DNA of 8,655 bases. It comes from CAYZJD01 sp964478455 (GTDB taxonomy: Bacteria > Acidobacteriota > Terriglobia > Bryobacterales > Bryobacteraceae). Positions within the stretch are counted from its first letter, which is position 1. Each line of letters starts with the position of its first letter. The stretch covers positions 1 to 8,655 of the forward strand of contig CAYZJD010000187.1 of the NCBI GenBank assembly GCA_964478455.1, in the 5' to 3' direction. A model generated the notes under the pieces. That model worked only from the letters and a program-made list of their open reading frames with translations. It made no database searches and had not been told where the DNA came from. Both the position numbers and the translations under genes were made by a program. Shown in pieces: positions 1-6,513 of the stretch.

Positions 1-131
1 AAGTCAAGGCCGCCATTATCCATGCAGACCGATCCGTCGCCGATGGTGATCGGCGGCCCCGCCTGCACACTGGACGGTGCAGCTAACAGCGCCAGAGTCA
101 TTGTGTACAGCGGCCACCAGCACGTTCTCAT
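1..131 (-). CDS. Partial secreted protein, N-terminus only (hypothetical)
   Basis: The first 43 codons of a minus-strand gene are present; the rest lies beyond the left edge. It starts with ATG at 131-129. A strong Shine-Dalgarno sequence AAGGAGG (144-138) stands 6 nt upstream, which fixes the start. The first 24 residues form a typical Sec signal peptide: a short charged start (MRT), a hydrophobic core around residues 5-18 (including TLALLAA) and a likely cleavage site after SVQA. The mature part begins GPPITIGDGSV, with one cysteine soon after. The product is therefore probably exported to the periplasm, cell surface or medium. Too little remains to name a family. It lies 76 nt downstream of the kinase gene on the same strand and may be co-transcribed with it, but a possible -10 box in the gap suggests a promoter of its own. 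Confidence 0.72.
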   Translation of the reverse strand, partial: MRTCWWPLYTMTLALLAAPSSVQAGPPITIGDGSVCMDNGGLD

Positions 132-137
132 ATCGCC

Positions 138-144
138 CCTCCTT
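138..144 (-). promoter_or_regulatory. Shine-Dalgarno sequence of the partial secreted-protein gene
   Basis: AAGGAGG (extended by GG) on the minus strand, 6 nt before the ATG at 131. This is a near-perfect anti-16S match. It is the main reason for accepting such a short partial reading frame as a real gene. Confidence 0.75.
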
Positions 145-177
145 GGGACTAGCGTTGTGGTTACCCAGGTTCAGAGA

Positions 178-183
178 AGTATA
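178..183 (-). promoter_or_regulatory. Possible -10 box for the partial secreted-protein gene
   Basis: The minus strand reads TATACT (5 of 6 to TATAAT) in an AT-richer patch between the kinase stop codon and the next start. Transcription from it would begin near 171 and give a 5' UTR of about 40 nt. No good -35 hexamer is seen 16-18 nt upstream, where the DNA is GC-rich and belongs to the 3' end of the kinase gene. The call rests on the -10 box alone. Confidence 0.3.
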
Positions 184-207
184 CACCAAAGCCGCCTCGA
201 TCCGCGT

Positions 208-3141
208 TCACCGCCTCGCCAGGTTCGACATGCGCTGCGCGAGGCGGCGGATGTCCGGCCGCGCCGAATAGGTCCTGAAGTCCTCGGGACTCATCGACCG
301 CCCGATCTCGGCCATGAGCGCCGCAGCGTCGGCAGCGCTCCTTCTCCGCGTATCGGTGTCGGACACTCGTTCTGCCGCCATAGCCGCGGCCACGCAGGCG
401 CGCCAGGACGACTCGATCTGTCCCCGGCGCGACGCGGCGTCCCGAGCCGCGCGCGCAGTTTCGGCGGCGCGCGCCACGTCTTCGCTGGCCAGGAGCACCT
501 CAGCGCGGGTAAGCAGGGCGCTGAGCACTGTGCGGGCATTGCCCGTGGCCCGTGCCGCGGCGAGCGCCTCCTCCGCCATGCGGACCGACTCGCGTGCCTG
601 TCCGGACTCGGCGGCGGCAGCGGCCGTCACGCGTGTCGCCGTGGCGAGGATCACCCTGTCCTCGGTCGCAAGGAGCAGCGCTTTGCGGGCCGCGGCCGTC
701 GCTTGAGCCAGCCTGCCTTCGCTCAATGCCATTTCAGCCCGCGACAGCTCGATCGAGGCCGCTAAGGCCTGGTCTTTCGCCCGTTCCGCGAGGGCCGCGG
801 CCTCGGCAAGCTCCCGCCGCGCTTCTGCGTACCGGCCAAGCCGCCAAAGCGCTCCGCCGCAGGCCTGTGCAGCATAGCGCTCGCCAACCTGGTCTCCTTG
901 GGCCCGGCTGTCGTCGCGTGCCTGCTGATAATATGCAAGCGCCTCCGTGTAACGTTCCTCATCTTCAAGAACGGCGCCGTTGAGTTCGAGCGCGAGGCGC
1001 GCCTGCTCCGGGTCCCCGGCGGCCCGCGCCGCTTCGAGTTCTGCTCGAGCGGCCGCGCGCGCCTGCTCGTACTCGCCCTTAATCCGGTTCGCGCGTGCTT
1101 CCAGCATCGCGCAGCGGGACGCCTCGTAGCGGTAGCCGGCGGACCGGTAGAATTCCAGCGCGCGGCCGATATCCTCGAGCGCCTCGTCGGTCTCGCCGAG
1201 GTCCACTCGCACGCTCGCGAGCGAGAAGCGCGCCCGCGCCTCCGTCCGCAGCCCGTTGAATTGCTGCGCCGCCGCCAAAGCCTCGGCGAAGCGCTGCTTG
1301 GCTGCCTCCGCGTCGCCTTGGAGCTGGTCATCCGTGCCAAGCTCGAGCAGGCTGCGAGCGGTGAGATCGTGGAAGCCATGCCGGCGCGCGAGGTCAAGGG
1401 CCGCCACGGCGTGACGCCGCGCCTCGTCGATGAGCCCCTGGCGATAGCAGACGCTGTTCAGTTGCAGCAGCGCGGTGATGCGCTGGTGCTCGTTGCCGCC
1501 GGCCTGCGCCATCTGGAGCGCCTGCTCCAACAGCGCCCGAGCATCGGCGAACCGCCCGCCGTTATTGGCGAGGATGCTCCGCTGGTACAGCGCTTCCGTG
1601 ATGCCCTCGACGTTGCTGAGGGCGCGGTACAGCGATTCGGCTTTGCGCAGAGACTCTTCCGCCTTGTTCGGCTCACCCAGCCGCCGGTAGACCGTTCCGG
1701 CGCGGAGGTGTGCCGCCGGGTACTGCGGATAACGGCGGACCGCATCGAGGTAGACTCCGAGCGCCGCCTTCGGATTCTCCGATTTCTCGTACACGCGTCC
1801 GAGGTCGAGCAGGATGCGGCGCTTACCATCCTCCTCCGCCCGGTTCGCCAGCTCCCGGTATTTCGCCGCCGCGTCCCGGTAGTCGCGCGTCAGCACGCGG
1901 TGAATCGCCTGGATGTGGAGCAACTCCGACCGCGAGACCCCTGGGAGCGCTTCGCCGGGAGGGAGCGCCGCGAGCATCGCGCGGCGGGCGCGGTCCGAGT
2001 AGTCGAGTTCGTTCCACGCCTCCGCCAGCCGGGCTTGAGCGAGGGTGTAGCCGCCATCCAGGCGGACCGCCTGCTCCAACGCCTGCGCGGCCTTGTGGTA
2101 GGTGCCGTCGCTGAGGGCGTTCACTCCCTCCTCATACCAGCGCCTTGCCTCGGGGCTGGGATTGTACGTGCGTCCCGGCCACAACCAAAAGAAGAACAGC
2201 ATCACCGCGACCAGCACGGCGGCGGCCCCGACCACGCCCCACCGCCGCAAGCCGCGCGCGCTGCCTGGGCGCCCGCGCCGCGCCGGAGCCGCCGCCGGCC
2301 TGGTTCCGGCCACGGTGGCGCGCAAGTCGTCAAGAATCTCCGTGGCGGAGGTGTAGCGGGCCGCCGCATCCTTCGCGAGCGCCTTCGCGACCACGGCATC
2401 GAGCGCCGGCGGCACGGCCGGACTAACGCTGGACGGCGCCGGAGGATCGTGTCCGAGCACCTTCGCCAGCGTCTCGATCGCCGTTGCCGCCTCGAAGGCC
2501 CGCCGTCCGGTGAGGCACTCGTAGAGGACGGCCCCCAGCGAGAAGACGTCGCTTCGCGCATCGGCGGCCCCTCCGCGCACCTGCTCGGGCGACATGTAGG
2601 CGGGCGTGCCGGAGATGGTGTCCTCGATGGTCGCCGTGGGAAGGCTGCCCGCGGCGGCCGCCGCCGCCAGCGGCGCGGTTCGCCTCGCAAGGCCGAAATC
2701 GACGACCTTCACCTCGCCGCGTTCGCCGAGCAGGACGTTCGACGGTTTGATGTCGCGGTGCGTTACGCCGCGGCGATGGGCCTCCGCGAGGGCCTCGGCC
2801 ACGCGCGTCACGATCGTTACCGCCCGCGACGGCTCCAGCGGCCCGCTTTCCAGTTCCCGCGCGAGGCTGTGGCCGCGCACAAGTTCCATCACGATGTACG
2901 GCGAGCCCTCGTACTCGCCGCAGTCGTACACCGCGGCGATGTTCGGGTGGATCAGCGAGGACGCGGCCCGGGCCTCCCGGAGCAGTTGCTGGGCCGAGTC
3001 CTGGCCGTCGCCGCCGGCCGTCGCGAACTTGATGGCAACTTCGCGATGGAGGAGCGTATCTTCGGCGATGTAGACAACGCCCATGCCCCCTTGGCCGAGC
3101 TTGCCCGTGATGCGGTAGTGGGAGAAACAGCGCTCCAGCAT
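208..3141 (-). CDS. Membrane-anchored Hanks-type Ser/Thr protein kinase with C-terminal TPR repeats
   Basis: This is a protein kinase fused through one membrane segment to a large TPR sensor or scaffold. Numbered from the chosen start (977 aa), the glycine loop is GQGGMG (16-21), the ATP-binding Lys38 lies in VAIK, the catalytic loop is HRDIKPSN (128-135), the metal-binding DFG is 148-150 and the substrate-side motif is GTPAYMSPE (178-186). All key residues are present, so it should be active. The activation segment holds a run of six alanines (159-164). An Ala/Pro/Arg linker leads to a transmembrane helix at about 301-321. The remaining 650 residues are Ala/Arg/Glu-rich helical TPR-type repeats, a likely protein-docking surface. 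Start choice: ATG at 3141 puts the start directly before SHYRITGKLG, as is usual in this family. The frame stays open to an ATG at 3234 (with GGAG 7 nt upstream) and a GTG at 3264, adding 31-41 basic residues of low resemblance to the family. It is divergent from the STAS-ABC operon. The substrate is unknown; the neighbouring STAS protein is a candidate only by position. Confidence 0.93.
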   Translation of the reverse strand: MLERCFSHYRITGKLGQGGMGVVYIAEDTLLHREVAIKFATAGGDGQDSAQQLLREARAASSLIHPNIAAVYDCGEYEGSPYIVMELVRGHSLARELESGPLEPSRAVTIVTRVAEALAEAHRRGVTHRDIKPSNVLLGERGEVKVVDFGLARRTAPLAAAAAAGSLPTATIEDTISGTPAYMSPEQVRGGAADARSDVFSLGAVLYECLTGRRAFEAATAIETLAKVLGHDPPAPSSVSPAVPPALDAVVAKALAKDAAARYTSATEILDDLRATVAGTRPAAAPARRGRPGSARGLRRWGVVGAAAVLVAVMLFFFWLWPGRTYNPSPEARRWYEEGVNALSDGTYHKAAQALEQAVRLDGGYTLAQARLAEAWNELDYSDRARRAMLAALPPGEALPGVSRSELLHIQAIHRVLTRDYRDAAAKYRELANRAEEDGKRRILLDLGRVYEKSENPKAALGVYLDAVRRYPQYPAAHLRAGTVYRRLGEPNKAEESLRKAESLYRALSNVEGITEALYQRSILANNGGRFADARALLEQALQMAQAGGNEHQRITALLQLNSVCYRQGLIDEARRHAVAALDLARRHGFHDLTARSLLELGTDDQLQGDAEAAKQRFAEALAAAQQFNGLRTEARARFSLASVRVDLGETDEALEDIGRALEFYRSAGYRYEASRCAMLEARANRIKGEYEQARAAARAELEAARAAGDPEQARLALELNGAVLEDEERYTEALAYYQQARDDSRAQGDQVGERYAAQACGGALWRLGRYAEARRELAEAAALAERAKDQALAASIELSRAEMALSEGRLAQATAAARKALLLATEDRVILATATRVTAAAAAESGQARESVRMAEEALAAARATGNARTVLSALLTRAEVLLASEDVARAAETARAARDAASRRGQIESSWRACVAAAMAAERVSDTDTRRRSAADAAALMAEIGRSMSPEDFRTYSARPDIRRLAQRMSNLARR

Positions 3142-3316
3142 CGACCTGCCGAACGGCACCTGAGGAATATTGCTGCATTGTGGCTTGCGGCGGCGCTGCA
3201 AGTCAAGCCGTGCCGCCGCTTCAGGCCGCTTCATCCGGCCACTCCGCCCTTGGCTGAATTCCACACGATTTCGTCACCGGTATCGGGTATAAAAGGCCTG
3301 AAGATCTGCAATTCCC

Positions 3317-3345
3317 GTGACTCAGGTCGCGGTTGGGGCTATATT
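3317..3345 (+). promoter_or_regulatory. Putative sigma70-type promoter of the STAS-ABC operon
   Basis: GTGACT at 3317-3322 (4 of 6 to TTGACA) and TATATT at 3340-3345 (5 of 6 to TATAAT) are separated by an optimal 17 nt. Transcription would start near 3352, giving a leader of about 150 nt before the STAS start codon. The position upstream of the first operon gene and the AT-rich setting support it; it has not been tested. Confidence 0.42.
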
Positions 3346-3490
3346 AGGGGGGACCATGCCGGAGAATAACGCCGTCTGACGCACCACATGGTTCGCCGCG
3401 TTGTACTGTTAATCCGCCACGAGCGCCAAGCGGGCCGAGACTGCCTGGCTCTCATCAGGCGCGTCGAGCGAGGCGGGCACACTGTTCACC

Positions 3491-3498
3491 AAAGGGAG
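3491..3498 (+). promoter_or_regulatory. Shine-Dalgarno sequence of the STAS gene
   Basis: AAAGGGAG ends 7 nt before the ATG at 3506. It supports that start, which also places the STAS fold at the very N-terminus, as is usual for the domain. Confidence 0.7.
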
Positions 3499-3505
3499 CA
3501 AACAC

Positions 3506-4768
3506 ATGCGAACGGTACTGGAGATCACCCGCGTTGACAAGGGCGGCTGCCCGGAGTTGCTCATCGCCGGACGCATGGACAGCTATTGGTCGCAGCACTT
3601 GGCCGAGGCTATCGATGAGCTGATGCGGGACGGGATTCACCGGGTCCGGGTGAACCTCTCCCAGACGGCGTACATCAGTTCGGCCGGAATCGGAGTTCTG
3701 GCCCACGCATTCAAACAGTTTTCCGCTGTCGGCGGCGCCCTGTCGGTGGTCGAGCCGTCCCCAACCGTCCGCAAGGTGCTGGATATGGTCGGGTTGGGGG
3801 AAATGCTCTGCACGACTGACGCGGGCATGGAATCTGCCGCCTCATCAGAACCGATCACGCACCGCGAGGTGTCCGGATGCAGCTTCGATGTGTACGAGTA
3901 CCGCCCTGGGGCGCGTCTGCGGTGCCGTGTGACGGGCCGGCCCGACCTGCTCGCCGCGGCGGCCTTTCGCGAGGAGGATGGCGAATCGCTACGCCTCCCG
4001 CCCGATGTCTTCGCGCTCGGATTGGGCGCTTTCGGTGACACATACGAGACGTGCCGCGACCGGTTCGGGGAGTTCCTGGCGGTCGCCGGATGTGCCGCCG
4101 GTCAACCGACGGAGGAAACAGGCTGTGCCGACTACATGGTCTGCTCCGGCGTGTTCGTACCCAGGATGATGACGCTTTACAGCCTGTGTTGCCGCGGGGA
4201 GTTCGCCAAATTGCTGAGGTTTGAGAGAAGCCCAAGCGGCGGGCCGATAGGACTCGGCAGCGTGGTCGAGGAATGTATGGCCGTCGCCGGAGGCCCGGCT
4301 GCCGGCATCGTGCTGGTGGCAGAGTCGGCGGGTATGCTCGGGGCCTCACTGAAACGGTCACCGGCGGGCGGCGACGGCGGCCCGCTCTTTCGCTATCCCG
4401 AAATCCGGCAATGGCTCTCTTTCTCACCCGTGCGCAGCCATGGCCGTTCCGTCGTCCTGGTAGCCGGAGTGGCTGCGCGAAGCCCAGCTCCGCCCGCGCT
4501 CGCACCGCTACTCCGCCCCATGAGGACGGGTTCCTGTCTGCTGGGCCATTTTCATGCGGCCGCATTCGGCTATCATCCCCTTCGGAAGGGGTATGTCGAA
4601 CTCGGGACGCTCGTAAAGCGGTTGTTTGAGACCGGCGGGTTGCAGGGCGTGCTCCATCTGTTGGCCGACGACCGGCCGGATGGGGGAGCTGGAGAAAGCG
4701 AGTTTACCCGCGGCGCCTGCTGGATTGGTCCGCTCGAAAGGGTTCTTTCCTCGGAGGAGATCTTATGA
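3506..4768 (+). CDS. STAS-domain protein with uncharacterised C-terminal domain, first gene of the ABC operon
   Basis: Residues 1 to about 110 form a STAS (anti-sigma-factor antagonist, SpoIIAA-like) domain: LLIAGRMDSYWSQHL, then VRVNLSQTAYISSAGIGVL, then VGGALSVV and VRKVLDMVGL. In SpoIIAA the kinase target is the first Ser of the DSSG motif. Here the loop reads ISSAGIG, so Ser59 aligns with that target and Ser58 replaces the usual Asp. Residues of about 125-420 form a second domain I cannot name. It has clear blocks: LGLGAFGDTYETCRDRFGEF, a CADYM block, AGIVLVAESAGMLGASL, GHFHAAAFGY (His348 and His350) and LQGVLHLLADDRPD. It is unusually cysteine-rich for a cytoplasmic protein. I see no SpoIIE/PP2C phosphatase motifs, HATPase box or membrane segment, so it should be cytoplasmic. 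The stop codon overlaps the permease ATG (ATGA), so the two are translationally coupled. A regulatory role on the transporter is an inference from this coupling and from STAS domains in other transporters and in MlaB. Confidence 0.85.
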   Translation: MRTVLEITRVDKGGCPELLIAGRMDSYWSQHLAEAIDELMRDGIHRVRVNLSQTAYISSAGIGVLAHAFKQFSAVGGALSVVEPSPTVRKVLDMVGLGEMLCTTDAGMESAASSEPITHREVSGCSFDVYEYRPGARLRCRVTGRPDLLAAAAFREEDGESLRLPPDVFALGLGAFGDTYETCRDRFGEFLAVAGCAAGQPTEETGCADYMVCSGVFVPRMMTLYSLCCRGEFAKLLRFERSPSGGPIGLGSVVEECMAVAGGPAAGIVLVAESAGMLGASLKRSPAGGDGGPLFRYPEIRQWLSFSPVRSHGRSVVLVAGVAARSPAPPALAPLLRPMRTGSCLLGHFHAAAFGYHPLRKGYVELGTLVKRLFETGGLQGVLHLLADDRPDGGAGESEFTRGACWIGPLERVLSSEEIL

Positions 4769-5700
4769 GCTTACTCATCGGCGCTCTGACGATTGGCTTC
4801 ATCCTGTCACTGCTCGCTCTGGGCGTTTACGTGAGCTTCCGGATTTTCGACTTCCCCGACATCACAGCGGAAGGCTCGATCACGCTGGGCGCCGCCGTCA
4901 CGGCAACACTGCTGGCTAACGGCTTGTCCCCACTTCCGGCTACTGCCATGGGGTTCGTGGCGGGGCTGGCGGCCGGCAGTATCACGGGCATTCTGGCCAT
5001 GCAGTTCCAGATCAACCGGCTGCTGTCCGGCATCATTACGATGACCGCGCTCTATTCGGTGAATCTGCGCATCATGAGCCGCAGCAACATCCCGCTGCTG
5101 AACGAGAACACCGTTGTTTCGCAGGCCGAGAAGCTTGGGCTGCGTTGGTTTCGGGCCGCCAGTGTGCCGTTGCTCGGCTGGGAGGTGAGCGTGCGCGACC
5201 TCGCGCTCTTGCTGCTCGTCCCGCTGCTGATCACCGTGGCTTGCGTGCTGCTGTTCTTCTTTTTCCGCACCAACCTGGGCACCGCGATGCGGGCTACCGG
5301 CGACAACGCGCAGATGATTCGCGCGCTGGGTGCGGACGACCGGCGCATGGTGATCCTCGGGCTGGCGCTGTCAAACGGACTTGTGGCGCTGAGCGGCGCG
5401 GTACTCGCGCAGTACCAGGGTTTCGCCGATGTGCAGATGGGGATCGGCATGGTGGTATGGGGTCTGGCCAGCGTGATTATTGGAGAAGCGCTCGTCGGCA
5501 CGCGCCAACTGGGTTTCGCCATTACCGGCGCGGTGATGGGCTCGGTGCTCTTCCGGTTGCTGGTTGCCGTGGCCCTCCGATGGGGCCTCAACCCGAACGA
5601 TCTGAAGCTGATCACGGCCGCCTTCGTCTTCATCGCCCTCATTCTGCCGAAACTTCTGCGGGGCGTGCCGACGTGGCAAAGGAGGCTCGCCCGTGCTTGA
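4765..5700 (+). CDS. ABC importer permease, BPD_transp_2 family (TrpY-like)
   Basis: This 311-residue integral membrane protein is the channel subunit of the importer. It shows eight or so hydrophobic segments (roughly 4-24, 60-80, 83-100, 148-172, 195-218, 225-247, 250-275, 282-300). Family marks are FDFPDITAEGS near residue 30, GTAMRATGDN followed by MIRALGAD (the cytoplasmic coupling region, about 172-190) and GMVVWGLASVIIGEAL. These are typical of permeases paired with ABC_sub_bind proteins and annotated as tryptophan/tyrosine or sugar/amino-acid uptake. The start codon overlaps the STAS stop by 4 nt, with GGAGGA upstream. The last 8 nt overlap the ATPase gene. Its length and motifs look intact. 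The substrate cannot be read from the sequence. Confidence 0.92.
   Translation: MSLLIGALTIGFILSLLALGVYVSFRIFDFPDITAEGSITLGAAVTATLLANGLSPLPATAMGFVAGLAAGSITGILAMQFQINRLLSGIITMTALYSVNLRIMSRSNIPLLNENTVVSQAEKLGLRWFRAASVPLLGWEVSVRDLALLLLVPLLITVACVLLFFFFRTNLGTAMRATGDNAQMIRALGADDRRMVILGLALSNGLVALSGAVLAQYQGFADVQMGIGMVVWGLASVIIGEALVGTRQLGFAITGAVMGSVLFRLLVAVALRWGLNPNDLKLITAAFVFIALILPKLLRGVPTWQRRLARA
5678..5685 (+). promoter_or_regulatory. Shine-Dalgarno sequence for the GTG start of the ATPase gene
   Basis: AAAGGAGG lies inside the permease coding sequence and ends 7 nt before the GTG at 5693. This strong site decides the non-ATG start and suits translational coupling with the permease. Confidence 0.75.
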
Positions 5701-6505
5701 AATCGAGGATGTTTACAAAACGTTCCACGAAGGCACCGCTCACGAAGTCCGGGCTCTTCAAGGTGTGAACATTCACGTCGACGACGGCTCCTTTACCGTG
5801 GTCATTGGCACGAACGGATCTGGAAAATCCAGTCTGCTGAACTCCATAGCCGGCACGTTCTTCGTGGATCGGGGGCGGCTGCGGGTAGACGGGCAGGATA
5901 TGACCGGCTGGCCGGAGTGCCGGCGGGCCGGCATGTTGGGCCGGGTCTTTCAGAATCCGTTTAGCGGTACCGCTCCCAACCTGTCGATTGCGGAGAACCT
6001 CGCGCTCGCGGCGACGCGAGGCGGACGGCGCGGGCTCGGACCGGCCGTTTCATCCCGATTGCGCCGCCAAATGCGCGAGGTTGTCGCCCAATTGAAGATG
6101 GGCCTGGAAGACCGCCTGGACACTCCCATCGGCACACTGTCGGGCGGGCAAAGGCAAGCGCTAACGCTGCTCATGGCGGTCTGGCAGCGGCCTCGCCTGC
6201 TGCTCCTCGATGAACACACCGCCGCCTTGGACCCCAAGAGCGCCGAGCAGGTTGTCGCGTTGAGCGAGCAGGTAATCGCACGAGACCGCCTCACCACCAT
6301 CATGGTGACGCACTCCATGCAACAGGCGGCGAGACTGGGCGACCGCCTGCTCATGATGCACCAAGGCAGAGTCCTTCTCGACCTGCGGGGCGTGCAAAAG
6401 AAACGCGTCCGCGCGGAGGAATTGCTCGCCCGCTTTGAGGACGTGCGGCGCTCCGATCTGCTCGATGAGAGCGCCGCGGAAATGCTGGCGCGCTGCTACG
6501 TATAG
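5693..6505 (+). CDS. ABC importer ATP-binding subunit
   Basis: This is the 270-residue nucleotide-binding subunit that powers the importer on the cytoplasmic face. All catalytic motifs are present: Walker A GTNGSGKS (39-46), Q-loop Gln87 in VFQNP, signature LSGGQRQ (149-155), Walker B LLLLDE (169-174), D-loop ALD (178-180) and switch His207 in VTHSM. Walker B is followed by HTAALDP, as in ATPases paired with ABC_sub_bind proteins, rather than the more common PTxALD. The start is GTG with a strong ribosome site, 8 nt inside the permease gene. The C-terminal 60 residues (LLMMHQGRVLLDLRG onward) are the usual family tail, with no extra regulatory domain. It ends 8 nt before the binding-protein gene. 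Confidence 0.95.
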   Translation: MLEIEDVYKTFHEGTAHEVRALQGVNIHVDDGSFTVVIGTNGSGKSSLLNSIAGTFFVDRGRLRVDGQDMTGWPECRRAGMLGRVFQNPFSGTAPNLSIAENLALAATRGGRRGLGPAVSSRLRRQMREVVAQLKMGLEDRLDTPIGTLSGGQRQALTLLMAVWQRPRLLLLDEHTAALDPKSAEQVVALSEQVIARDRLTTIMVTHSMQQAARLGDRLLMMHQGRVLLDLRGVQKKRVRAEELLARFEDVRRSDLLDESAAEMLARCYV

Positions 6506-6513
6506 GCGGTTCT

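Larger units (their letters stand above)
3265..3505. other. Divergent intergenic region and operon leader
   Basis: This gap separates the kinase (left, minus) from the STAS-ABC operon (right, plus). It is more AT-rich than its surroundings at about 3265-3350. It holds the rightward promoter described separately. It also holds a seven-codon frame starting ATG at 3356 (MPENNAV, stop 3377-3379), and a small inverted repeat GCCTG (3443-3447) / CAGGC (3456-3460) in the leader. For the kinase I see only weak leftward candidates: TATACC at 3291-3286, with TTGCAG at 3311-3306 but a spacing of only 14 nt. No known riboswitch core was recognised. Confidence 0.5.

Noticed and set aside
898..3369. An 823-codon open frame on the plus strand opposite the kinase gene.
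   Set aside because: It is antisense to a complete kinase with all motifs. The translation is rich in Arg, Gly and Ala with no domain, and long antisense open frames are common in GC-rich coding DNA.
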